Assembly: GCF_016863555.1 (NCBI RefSeq)
Contig: NZ_BOPC01000050.1
Coordinates: forward strand, 1-64,000
Direction of reading: 5' to 3'
DNA length: 64,000 nucleotides
Source of the DNA: Micromonospora qiuiae
Lineage (GTDB): Bacteria > Actinomycetota > Actinomycetes > Mycobacteriales > Micromonosporaceae
Shown here piece after piece: positions 25,496-33,032 of this stretch; position 1 is the first letter of the stretch, and every line of letters starts with the position of its first letter. Position numbers and translations under genes: made by a program. The notes beneath the pieces are model-generated. The model made no database searches and had not been told where the DNA came from. It saw nothing but the letters and a program-made list of their open reading frames with translations.

Positions 25496-27007
25496 CTAGA
25501 TCATGTGCGACACGACGAGTTCCTCCGTCGGACTGCTGTCCTTCGGGAACTCGGTCGAGATTCGGCCGCGTCGGAGGGCGATGAGCCGGTCACTGAGACC
25601 CAGAAGCTCCTGTAGGTCGTCTGAGATCAGCAGGATGGCCTGACCCGCCTGACTCAAGGAGCGGATGACGCGGTAGAGCTCGGCCTTCGCGCCGACGTCA
25701 ACCCCGCGGGTCGGGTTGTGCAGCACGAGGACCCGGTTGTCCCGGACCATCCACTTGGCGATGACCACCCGCTGCCGGTTGCCGCCGCTGAGGTTCAGCG
25801 GCAGGTCGCGGGGGCCGCGGCAGGAGATGCCGAGTTCCCGGATGAGGTCCCGGGAACGGTGCCGGTCCTGGCCCGGGGCCCGGAATCCGAGGCGGGACAG
25901 CCACCGCAGGGCTGCCAGTACGACGTTCTCCGCGATCGGCATCCGCAGCACGACCCCGTGTGTGTCCCGGTCGGAGGGGACGTGGGCGACGCCGCGGGCG
26001 ATCGCCTGCCGCGGGTTCTTCGGCGCGTACGGCACGCCGTCGAGCTGCATTGAGCCGGCGTCCAGCTGGCGAGCGCCGAAAACCGCGAGCCCGAGTTCCT
26101 CGCTGCCGCAGCCGACCAGCCCGGCGACGCCGAGGATCTCACCGGAGCGCAGGTCGAACGACACGTCTTCGAAGGCTCCGGAGATCCCGGCACCGTCGAC
26201 TCGAAGGACCACATCGGAGGATTCCTCGGGGCGCAGCTCCTCGTGGAACATGCTCTCCCGCGTGGACCGGCCCACCATCAGCGTCGAGAGCTGGTCCTCG
26301 TCGACGTCGCCGGAGGGGACGGTCGTCACGACCGTGCCGTCCTTCAGCACGGTGATCCGGTCGCAGAGTTCGAAGACCTCTTCGAGGTAGTGAGAGATGT
26401 AGATGATGAGTACACCGCGAGCGGCCTGTTCGCGGAGCACCTTGAAGAGGCGCTGCACGCCGCGTCGCGACAGGCTCGCGGTCATCTCGTCAACGATCAG
26501 CACCCGGGGATTGAAGAAGAGCGCTCGGGCCAGTTCGACGAACTTCTGCCGCTCCAGGTCGAGGGAGCCGGCCAGCTGGTTCGGGCGGACGTCGTGCAGT
26601 TCCAGCGCGTCAAGCGCCTGGGCCGCGAGCGCCCGCCGCTTGGCAGGGAAGAGAAAACCGGCCTTCTTGAACGCCGATTCGCGGCCGAGGAAGAGGTTCT
26701 CCGCGACGGTGAGGGTCGGTACGAGACCGCTGTCCTGACGGACGGTCTCGATGCCGAGGTCGCGGGCCTCCGGTGCCGACTTCGGGGAAAAGGCGACACC
26801 GTCGAGCGAGATGCCGCGCTCGTCGGGGGAGACCACTCCGCCCAGGGTCCCGATCAACGTGGACTTGCCGGCGCCGTTCTCACCCACCAGCGCGTGGATC
26901 GATCCGGCGGCGAAGCTGACGCCGTGCCCCGGCTGAATGTTGACCGCGACCGTACCCGGGTACTTCTTCACAAGATGCCGGATCTGCAGCAAGGGCTGGT
27001 CGGACAT
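25496..27007 (-). CDS. Sugar-type ABC transporter double ATPase (RbsA/MglA family)
   Basis: A 503-residue protein with two ABC domains in tandem. Domain 1 has an intact Walker A (GENGAGKST) but an unusual signature (SLDLERQ in place of LSxGQ) and DEMT where DEPT is usual. Domain 2 has the degenerate Walker A normal for this family (GLVGCGSEE) and a good signature LSGGNRQ followed by HNPTRGVDVGAK. It powers import by the adjacent permease and binding protein. The odd first signature may lower ATPase activity or reflect a divergent clade; I see no frameshift. Confidence 0.92.
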   Translation of the reverse strand: MSDQPLLQIRHLVKKYPGTVAVNIQPGHGVSFAAGSIHALVGENGAGKSTLIGTLGGVVSPDERGISLDGVAFSPKSAPEARDLGIETVRQDSGLVPTLTVAENLFLGRESAFKKAGFLFPAKRRALAAQALDALELHDVRPNQLAGSLDLERQKFVELARALFFNPRVLIVDEMTASLSRRGVQRLFKVLREQAARGVLIIYISHYLEEVFELCDRITVLKDGTVVTTVPSGDVDEDQLSTLMVGRSTRESMFHEELRPEESSDVVLRVDGAGISGAFEDVSFDLRSGEILGVAGLVGCGSEELGLAVFGARQLDAGSMQLDGVPYAPKNPRQAIARGVAHVPSDRDTHGVVLRMPIAENVVLAALRWLSRLGFRAPGQDRHRSRDLIRELGISCRGPRDLPLNLSGGNRQRVVIAKWMVRDNRVLVLHNPTRGVDVGAKAELYRVIRSLSQAGQAILLISDDLQELLGLSDRLIALRRGRISTEFPKDSSPTEELVVSHMI

Positions 27008-27059
27008 TCCGCTTCCCCTTTCGGTCCGATGAGTAACAAGACGGCGGCGCGTGGGAGGG

Positions 27060-27110
27060 GCTCCGGCCGCCCCGCCCGACCGGTGCCGGGCCGGGCGGGG
27101 CGGCCGGAGC
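27060..27110 (-). promoter_or_regulatory. Intercistronic 19-bp stem-loop
   Basis: Perfect 19-base arms at 27060-27078 and 27092-27110 (core GGCCGCCCCGCCC) with a 13-base loop lie seven bases past the binding-protein stop and before the ATPase gene. Such a structure can partly terminate transcription or protect the upstream mRNA, giving excess binding protein over the membrane components. Confidence 0.75.
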
Positions 27111-27116
27111 AGCGAG

Positions 27117-28193
27117 CTACTTCAGCTCGATCTTGTAGTCGTCCGTGCTCGCGGACTCGTTGAACACCTGCGACAGCTGCTTGACGTCGTACTGCGGCAG
27201 GCTGTCCACGAACTGCTCCTTGTATGCAGCGGCGTTGGACGGCTCGATGAGCAGCAGCGGCATTTCGACGTACGCGTTCTTCGGCTTCTTCCCGTGGATC
27301 GCGTCGTAGAGCATGATCAGGGCGAGCCCACCGTCGATGAACTGGCCGCCAGCGGTCGCAAGCATCTCGCCGTTGATGATGGCGGCGGTGGCTTCGGCGG
27401 TACCGTCGAACCCGGTGATCTTCACCTTGTCCTGCAGGCTCGCCTGCTTGATGGCCTGGGCGGTCCCGAGGGCACCCTCGTCGTTGTAGCACCAGACCGC
27501 GTCGAAACCGGGGCCCGGGTAGGCGGAGAGGTAGTTCTCGGCGATCTTCAGGCCTTCGGCCTGCAGTTCCGCGTCGTACTGGACCTGCAGCACCTCGAAG
27601 TCGGGGTGGTTCTCAGCGAACTCCATCAGACCGCCGACGCGCTCGTCCGCAACCGAGCTGCCCTTCTTGCCGGCCATGGCCACGACCCGGCGCGCACCGG
27701 TCTTGTAGAGCTGCTCCGCCGCGTCGGTCGCGCCCTGCCGGCCGTTGGCACCGACGTAACCGACGTACGCCTCGCCCTTGTAGTCCTCCGGTTTCAGGCC
27801 CGGGTTGCGCTCGGCGAACACCATCGGGATGTCGGCCTGCTCGGCCGCCCGCAGCAGAGCCGGCCCGACCGCCTGCGTCACGGGCGAAGCGATGATGCCG
27901 TCGACGCCCTGCGAGATCAATGACTCAACCTGCTGGACCTGCTTGCCCTCGTCCGACTCGGCGTCGACGATGACAACCTTGACGTTGCCCAGTTGCTCAC
28001 CGACGTACTTCGCGAAGTCCGCTTCCTTGCGCCAGAACGGGTTGGCGAGCACCGGTAGGGCGAAGCCGATGGTGATCTGCTCGTCCGAGCCGTTGCCGGA
28101 GCCGGCCTTCGTGGCACCTCCGCTGCATCCCGTCGCGGCGAGGCCGACGGCGAGTAGCAGGGCTCCCACCTGCACTTTCATCATGCGCCGCAC
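27117..28193 (-). CDS. Substrate-binding lipoprotein of sugar-type ABC transporter (RbsB-like)
   Basis: A 358-residue precursor with a lipoprotein signal: LLLAVGLAATGC, cleaved before the Cys and anchored outside the membrane. The mature part is a type-1 periplasmic-binding fold (ITIGFALPVLANPFW, GVDGIIASPV, DAVWCYNDEGALG, VKITGFDG). I start at GTG 28193 because GGAGG lies four bases upstream; ATG codons three positions later are too distant. It is the first gene of the nine-gene operon and is separated from the ATPase gene by a strong stem-loop. Its ligand defines the whole pathway and is unknown. Confidence 0.92.
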   Translation of the reverse strand: MRRMMKVQVGALLLAVGLAATGCSGGATKAGSGNGSDEQITIGFALPVLANPFWRKEADFAKYVGEQLGNVKVVIVDAESDEGKQVQQVESLISQGVDGIIASPVTQAVGPALLRAAEQADIPMVFAERNPGLKPEDYKGEAYVGYVGANGRQGATDAAEQLYKTGARRVVAMAGKKGSSVADERVGGLMEFAENHPDFEVLQVQYDAELQAEGLKIAENYLSAYPGPGFDAVWCYNDEGALGTAQAIKQASLQDKVKITGFDGTAEATAAIINGEMLATAGGQFIDGGLALIMLYDAIHGKKPKNAYVEMPLLLIEPSNAAAYKEQFVDSLPQYDVKQLSQVFNESASTDDYKIELK

Positions 28194-28275
28194 ATGTCCT
28201 CCTTGCCTATGCGTAGCCCAACAGGGTGTTGCCTGGGCCACCCGAGCTTCATGTCCCGCCTAGGTTGGATTGGAG

Positions 28276-28290
28276 ATTGTATAAAGTCAA
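28276..28290 (-). promoter_or_regulatory. Probable promoter/operator of the nine-gene operon
   Basis: An AT-rich island in GC-rich DNA. The minus strand carries TATACAAT, a good -10, directly preceded by TTGACTT; together TTGacTTTAtaCAA is an imperfect palindrome ending in TTG/CAA, similar in style to GntR/FCD operators. It lies about 83 bases before the first gene's start. No separate good -35 is seen. Confidence 0.45.
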
Positions 28291-28560
28291 CAGTCTTCAC
28301 CTGGCTTTTATGAAAACGGGGAGAACCAGCCCTCGCGCAGGCACGTTCTGTAGCCGAATCAGGCCCAATCAGCATGTTTGCCGTGACTATCCGAAGCCCA
28401 TCGTCGCGGCAGGTAAGTCCGACTTGTGAAGATCGCAGGAAGCCTGAGAGGGCTGCACGGGACGTTCAGCGGCTGGCTCGGAGAGCAGGAATCCCGCAGC
28501 GAATGACGCTGGCCGGGCGGGCCACGGGTCCTACCCGGCGCAGGACCCGGCGGACCCGGA

Positions 28561-28595
28561 GCAGCGGGCATCGGTCGGAAGCAGCATCCCGCTGC
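28561..28595 (-). terminator. Terminator after the DUF4253 gene
   Basis: GCAGCGGG (28561-28568) pairs with CCCGCTGC (28588-28595) just past the stop codon of the minus-strand gene at 28609. Confidence 0.55.
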
Positions 28596-28608
28596 CTGAG
28601 CAGGTCGC

Positions 28609-29460
28609 TCAGTCCCACCAGAACGCCCAGGTCGGGGCGTCGACGAGGCGGTCAGCGTAGGCGCCGAGCGTGTGCGGATGCTGCCCCTGCCAGATGTTGT
28701 CCGGGCAGAAGGCGAAGTGTTCGGCGGCGATCGGCAACGCCTCGGCGAGGTCTTTCGGCGGCGCGGCGACGCTGAGGTACAGCTCGGCGAAGCCGACGCC
28801 GATCACCCGCACCCCGAACCGGTCCTCCCAGCTACGCAACACCGCAGCAAGCTTGCCCGTGTCGTTGGTGTAGTTGAGGGCACCCTGCCAGCCGGCGGTG
28901 GTCAGGGCGTCGCTGCCCCGGCTTGCCGCGACCAGGCCAAGGCGCATGGTCGGCTGTGCCTGCACCAACTGCTCAGCCCAGTGGTCGGCGTGCTGCCGCG
29001 GCGCTATCCGCTGTCGGCCGGCCGGCGCAAGGCCCGGCCAGTCCCGGCCGTACGGGTCGGTGGCCCGCTGCGCCGAGGCGCGTACGCCCTCCCCGTCATC
29101 GCTCCCGGCGTAGGACGCCCACCAGTCGGCGAGCAGTTGCCTGGGATCATGCTGCGCGGGCGAGGACAGGCCGTCCGGCCAGAGCTCGCCGTCGTCCCAT
29201 GGGCGGGACGGGTCACCGGGGAGGCTGTCCAGCAGCAACGGCCAGAGCCCGGAGGCGACGTGTGCCGCGTGCAGTCGCGGCCACAGCCCGGCCGGCGCCG
29301 GGCCGTTGCTCACCCACAACACCGGTCGTTCACCGTCGCCCTCGTCGCCGCGTACCGTCCGCCCGGGCGGCAGCGGCACGGTCAGCGTCCGCGTGCGGGA
29401 CTCCTCGTCCGCGAACAACTCCACCAGGTCAGCGGGCATCTGGTTCAGCTGCGACGTCAC
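28609..29460 (-). CDS. DUF4253 domain-containing protein
   Basis: A 283-residue cytosolic protein. The C-terminal 110 residues carry the DUF4253 pattern: WEDRFGVRVIGVGFAELYLSVAAPP, then AEHFAFCPDNIWQG and TLGAYADRLVDAPTWAFWWD. The N-terminal part is tryptophan-rich and less conserved. The domain is widespread in actinomycetes and has no known activity. GTG 29460 is chosen because TATCCT ends eight bases upstream with no ribosome site, which fits a leaderless mRNA; an in-frame ATG lies seven codons later. It is divergent from rtcB with about 208 bases between. Confidence 0.82.
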   Translation of the reverse strand: MTSQLNQMPADLVELFADEESRTRTLTVPLPPGRTVRGDEGDGERPVLWVSNGPAPAGLWPRLHAAHVASGLWPLLLDSLPGDPSRPWDDGELWPDGLSSPAQHDPRQLLADWWASYAGSDDGEGVRASAQRATDPYGRDWPGLAPAGRQRIAPRQHADHWAEQLVQAQPTMRLGLVAASRGSDALTTAGWQGALNYTNDTGKLAAVLRSWEDRFGVRVIGVGFAELYLSVAAPPKDLAEALPIAAEHFAFCPDNIWQGQHPHTLGAYADRLVDAPTWAFWWD

Positions 29461-29668
29461 GAGGCGTGAGGATAGCGATCGGGCCGGACAGTCCCCGGCC
29501 GACGGGCCGATCGGCGGAAAAGTCGGTTGCCGGTGCGGTACGGCTCCGGCATGGTGTGCGCCATGACGTTCTGACGGACCGCACCCTGGCGCGCCGAGGC
29601 TCCCTGCGGCGCCCACCCGTGCCATCGCGCCCGCCGTCCGTGATCATCTTCTCCAGGAGAGCCTGTCC

Positions 29669-30838
29669 TTGTCTCAGCCAAGCCTGCGGCAGTCCCGTCC
29701 GCCTGCGTCCGTCCCGGCCACGATCACCGTCTTCGCCTCCCCCACCAGCTGGATCGAATCCGACGCCGTCGACCAGTGCCACCAGGTCGCCGCCCTCGAC
29801 GGCATGATCCACGTCGCCGCCATGCCCGACCTGCATCCCGGCAAGGCTGCCCCGATCGGCGCCGCGATGGCGTCGACCGTGCTGTACCCGTTCCTGGTCG
29901 GCTCGGACATCGGCTGCGGCATCGCGGTCTTCCCGATCAAGCTCAAGCGGCCCGTACCGGAAAGGTTGGCCGCGCGTTTCCCCGACCTCGACCGCCCGCT
30001 GGACCCGGACCAGGATGCCGACGATCCGGCCTGGGCCGTGCTGACCGGTGACGTTCCCGCCGGCCACACCGAGGGCCTCGGCACGGTCGGCCGGGGCAAC
30101 CACTTCGTCGAGTTGGCGCGCGTCGGCACCGTCCTCGACCCGGCGCACGCGAGCCGGCTCGGGCTGGCCGCCGGCGACCTCGTGCTCGTCGTCCACACCG
30201 GCTCCCGAGGGCTCGGCGAGCGGATCCTGCGAGAACACACCGAGCGGTACGGCGCGGGCCCCGCCCCCGACCCCGACGCGTACCTGGCAAGGCACGACGA
30301 GGCCGTGCGCTGGGGAGCACTCAACCGACGGCTGCTCGCCGCCCGGGTCGCCCACGCCCTCGGTGCCGAGCCGACCGAGCCGATCGTCGACCAGTGCCAC
30401 AACCTGGTCGAGGTGCGCGACGGGAGCTACCTGCACCGCAAGGGAGCGGCGCCGGGCGACGGCCGGGACGTGCTGATCGCCGGCACCCGAGGCACGCCGT
30501 CGTACCTGGTGGCGGCGCATGCCGGGCCGGAGGCCAACCACTCGGTGGCGCACGGCGCCGGCCGCAAGATGTCCCGGGCCGACGCCCTGCGCCGGGGCCG
30601 GGTCAAGCACACCGTCGAGGAGTTGCGCCGTACGCCGGTGGGGTCGCTGGTGGTCTGCGGTGACCGCCAACTGCTCTTCGAGGAGGCGCCGAGCGCTTAC
30701 AAGCGCATCGAGCAGGTGATCGCCGACCTGGTCGAGCACCGGCTGGCGACCCCGGTGGCGACCACGATCCCACTGGTCACGTACAAGACGGCCGACGTCG
30801 GGGTGGGACGGGAACGCCGCAAACGGGGGCGGCGGTGA
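29669..30838 (+). CDS. rtcB: RNA ligase RtcB, PrfH-coupled type
   Basis: A 389-residue 3'-phosphate/5'-hydroxyl RNA ligase. Metal and guanylate sites are present: Cys83 in GSDIGCGIA, GRGNHFVEL, HTGSRGLG, and the guanylated His295 in SVAHGAGR. It is about 90 residues shorter than the archease-dependent RtcB and matches the form encoded beside prfH (RtcB2). The start is TTG 29669, supported by AGGAGA eight bases upstream. Its stop overlaps the prfH start by four bases. In studied pairs, PrfH frees ribosomes with cut decoding-centre rRNA and RtcB2 reseals the break. No rtcR-type regulator is nearby. Confidence 0.92.
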   Translation: MSQPSLRQSRPPASVPATITVFASPTSWIESDAVDQCHQVAALDGMIHVAAMPDLHPGKAAPIGAAMASTVLYPFLVGSDIGCGIAVFPIKLKRPVPERLAARFPDLDRPLDPDQDADDPAWAVLTGDVPAGHTEGLGTVGRGNHFVELARVGTVLDPAHASRLGLAAGDLVLVVHTGSRGLGERILREHTERYGAGPAPDPDAYLARHDEAVRWGALNRRLLAARVAHALGAEPTEPIVDQCHNLVEVRDGSYLHRKGAAPGDGRDVLIAGTRGTPSYLVAAHAGPEANHSVAHGAGRKMSRADALRRGRVKHTVEELRRTPVGSLVVCGDRQLLFEEAPSAYKRIEQVIADLVEHRLATPVATTIPLVTYKTADVGVGRERRKRGRR

Positions 30839-31443
30839 GCGCCCAGCTGCTGCTGTCCGCCGGCCGTGGACCGGAGGAATGCGCCTGGGCGGTGGCCCGG
30901 CTGCTGCGCCGCCTGGAGACCGACGCCACCCGGCGACGGTTGACCACCCACCGGGTGGACACCGTCCCTGGTGACCGGCCCGGCACCTTCCGGTCGGCCG
31001 TGGTCGAGATCCACGGTGCCGGCGCCGAGGCGTTCGCCGCCACGTGGACCGGCACGCTGTGCTGGCAGGCACCGAGCCCGTACCGGACCGGCGCTGGCCG
31101 GAAGAACTGGTACGTCACCGCCCGACCGTGCCGGCTGGAGACCGCCATCACCCCGTTCCGGGAGTCGGACGTCGAGATCGTGGCCCGCCGCACCGGCGGT
31201 CCGGGTGGCCAGCACCGCAACAAGGCCAGCACGGCGGTGCGCGCCACCCACCGCCCGTCGGGGACGGTCGTCGTGGTCGACACCGAGCGACAGTTCAGCC
31301 TCAACCGCCGTATCGCCCTGCAACTGTTGCGGCAGCGCATCGCGCAAGGTGACGAGGCGACGAGCCGCGAGGCCGGCACGGCTCGCTGGCGCCTTCACGA
31401 CCAGCTGGTACGCGGCAACCCCACCCGGGTCGAACGTCCCTAG
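30835..31443 (+). CDS. prfH: Peptide chain release factor-like protein PrfH
   Basis: A 202-residue release-factor homologue with the catalytic GGQ tripeptide at residues 124-126 (GGPGGQHRNK), which triggers peptidyl-tRNA hydrolysis. The stop-codon-reading domain 2 of RF1/RF2 is shortened, as in PrfH, so it is thought to recognise ribosomes damaged in the decoding centre and not a stop codon. It is translationally coupled to rtcB (GTGA overlap). Its stop codon overlaps the convergent sirtuin gene's stop by four bases (CTAG), leaving no room for a separate terminator between them. Confidence 0.92.
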   Translation: MSAQLLLSAGRGPEECAWAVARLLRRLETDATRRRLTTHRVDTVPGDRPGTFRSAVVEIHGAGAEAFAATWTGTLCWQAPSPYRTGAGRKNWYVTARPCRLETAITPFRESDVEIVARRTGGPGGQHRNKASTAVRATHRPSGTVVVVDTERQFSLNRRIALQLLRQRIAQGDEATSREAGTARWRLHDQLVRGNPTRVERP

Positions 31444-32204
31444 TCCCAGGCGGCGCGCACCAGGGCCGGAAGCAGGTCGGCGGCCGGGCCGTGCAGGTTG
31501 ACCCGGGCCACCGCGTCCAGCGGCGTCGGCAGCGGATTGATCTGGATCACCGTGGCGCCGCATCGCGCGGCGACCTGGGGGATCTCGGCGGCCGGATAGA
31601 CCAGGCCGGAGGTGCCCACGGTCAGCAGCAGGTCGCAGTTGGCGGCGGCCTCGACGGCGGCTTCCAGCGTCTCGGGCGGCAACGCCTCGCCGAACCACAC
31701 CACACCGGGGCGGACGGGTGCCGCGCATCGCAGGCAGGCCGGTGGCGGTATCCGACGCCCCTCGGCTGGCTCGGGCGTTGTGTCGTCGACCACGGGTGTC
31801 GGGTGGGCGCAGGCGGAGCAGCGCGGTGCGAAGAGGCTGCCGTGCAGGTGCAGCGGGGCGACCGAGCCGGCCCGTTCGTGCAGGTCGTCGACGTTCTGCG
31901 TGATCAGCACGGCGTGTGGGGCACGGGCTTCGATCGCCGCCACCGCCCGGTGCCCGTCGTGCGGCTCGGCTCGTCGTACCGTCCTGCGTCGCCACTCGTA
32001 CCAGCTCCAGACGAGCGCGGGGTCGGCGTGGAACGCCTCCGGTGTGGCGAGAGCCTGCGGGTCGTAACGCTGCCAGAGCCCGGTGAGGGCGTCGCGGAAG
32101 GTCGGCACGCCGCTCTCGGCGGACATGCCCGCACCCGTGAAGATCACCACTCGGCTGGCCTGCCCGAGCATTGTCGCGGCCGCGACCAGGTCCGACTCCG
32201 CCAT
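31440..32204 (-). CDS. cobB: Sir2 family NAD-dependent protein deacylase
   Basis: A 254-residue sirtuin. NAD motifs GAGMSAESGVPTFRD and TQNVDDLHE, catalytic His in LHLHGSLF, and the zinc site CSAC...CLRC are all intact. WYEWRRR provides the Tyr-x-x-Arg pair of class III sirtuins that prefer succinyl- and malonyl-lysine, so desuccinylation is likely in addition to deacetylation. It is convergent with prfH, sharing the four bases CTAG at the two stop codons. No acyltransferase or acyl-CoA synthetase is adjacent, so the target proteins cannot be guessed. Confidence 0.92.
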   Translation of the reverse strand: MAESDLVAAATMLGQASRVVIFTGAGMSAESGVPTFRDALTGLWQRYDPQALATPEAFHADPALVWSWYEWRRRTVRRAEPHDGHRAVAAIEARAPHAVLITQNVDDLHERAGSVAPLHLHGSLFAPRCSACAHPTPVVDDTTPEPAEGRRIPPPACLRCAAPVRPGVVWFGEALPPETLEAAVEAAANCDLLLTVGTSGLVYPAAEIPQVAARCGATVIQINPLPTPLDAVARVNLHGPAADLLPALVRAAWD

Positions 32205-32308
32205 CCGTACGCGCTCCTCTCACACTGAGCACGGACGGATCGAACGCCCGGGCTCCCCTACGGTGTCGGCAGCCGAGCATCACCGCGCGGCGCGGCAGCC
32301 CGGTCGCG

Positions 32309-32806
32309 TCAGTCGGCGAGGATCTGCTCGCGGAGGATGTCGGCGTGCCCGCAGTGCTGGGCCAGCTCGCGCAGCACGTGCAGGTAGACCCAGCGCAGTG
32401 GAAGCGGGCCGCGCCGGTTGCCGTGCACCAGGTCGTCGAGGTCGAGCGACGCCGTCGCCCGCCGGGACTCCTCGCAGGCCTGCCGGTGGGCCCGCTGGAC
32501 GTCGGCAATGGTGTCGGCGTCGTCGAGGATGAAGGACTCGTCCGGGGTGGCGGGGATGCCGATCTCGTCCCGTGACCGGCAGGTGACGGCCTCGTCGAAC
32601 CAGACCTTCTCCACGACGGTCGCGTGCTTGACCAGGCCCAGCAGGGTGGTGCGGGACGGCACCAGCGACCGGCGGGCCTGCTCCTCGGTCAACCCGTCCA
32701 GGCAGCTGTTGAGCGCGGCGCGGTGCTCGTCGAGGAACACCTCGAACTGGGCCCGCATCGGTTGGTGGAACACGTCTTCGGCGATGGTCGTCCCTTGAGC
32801 AGACAT
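32309..32806 (-). CDS. DinB family protein (DUF664-like)
   Basis: A 165-residue four-helix-bundle protein of the DinB/YfiT superfamily. The three metal-binding histidines are recognisable: one in LVKHATVVEKVWF and two near the C-terminus in LAQHCGHADILREQ. Related proteins include mycothiol-dependent enzymes, and the length and WVYLHVLRELAQHCGH ending are typical of the DUF664 branch. Its activity is unknown. The ATG at 32806 lacks a clear ribosome site, so the start is less certain than the family. Confidence 0.85.
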   Translation of the reverse strand: MSAQGTTIAEDVFHQPMRAQFEVFLDEHRAALNSCLDGLTEEQARRSLVPSRTTLLGLVKHATVVEKVWFDEAVTCRSRDEIGIPATPDESFILDDADTIADVQRAHRQACEESRRATASLDLDDLVHGNRRGPLPLRWVYLHVLRELAQHCGHADILREQILAD

Positions 32807-32893
32807 GGACGAAGCATCCCAAGGTCTCCGCTGGCTGGCAACGAGCACGCCCCACCGCTAACACCAGGCGGGGCCGGCCCTGGCCGGCGTAGC

Positions 32894-33022
32894 GTGACGC
32901 AGGTGAGTCTGGACCGCGAGCATGGGCACGAACAGCCGTACGCGGAACTGCTGGCGGCGGCGCGGACCGGTGACGGCGAAGCGTTCGGTCGTCTCGTCGG
33001 GCCGTTGCGCGACGAGTTGCGT
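32894..33022 (+). pseudogene. Truncated ECF sigma-factor gene (N-terminal fragment)
   Basis: The frame from GTG 32894 reads ...PYAELLAAARTGDGEAFGRLVGPLRDELR, matching the opening of actinomycete ECF sigma factors (LLAAARAGDEAAFGRLV, then PHRDELRAHCYRM). Similarity stops exactly after DELR at 33022, where unrelated sequence follows and a convergent esterase gene ends 11 bases further on. Only region 2's first helix remains, so it cannot work as a sigma factor. The junction looks like a recombination or deletion boundary. Confidence 0.65.
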
Positions 33023-33032
33023 CCGCCGACGG

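Larger units (their letters stand above)
28194..28608. other. Gene-free stretch
   Basis: Between the binding-protein start and the DUF4253 stop I see the AT-rich promoter at 28276, the hairpin at 28561-28595 and a second small inverted repeat CTGAGC/GCTCAG (28596-28612) overlapping the DUF4253 stop. I find no convincing coding sequence. Short frames here lack ribosome sites and known motifs. Confidence 0.5.
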
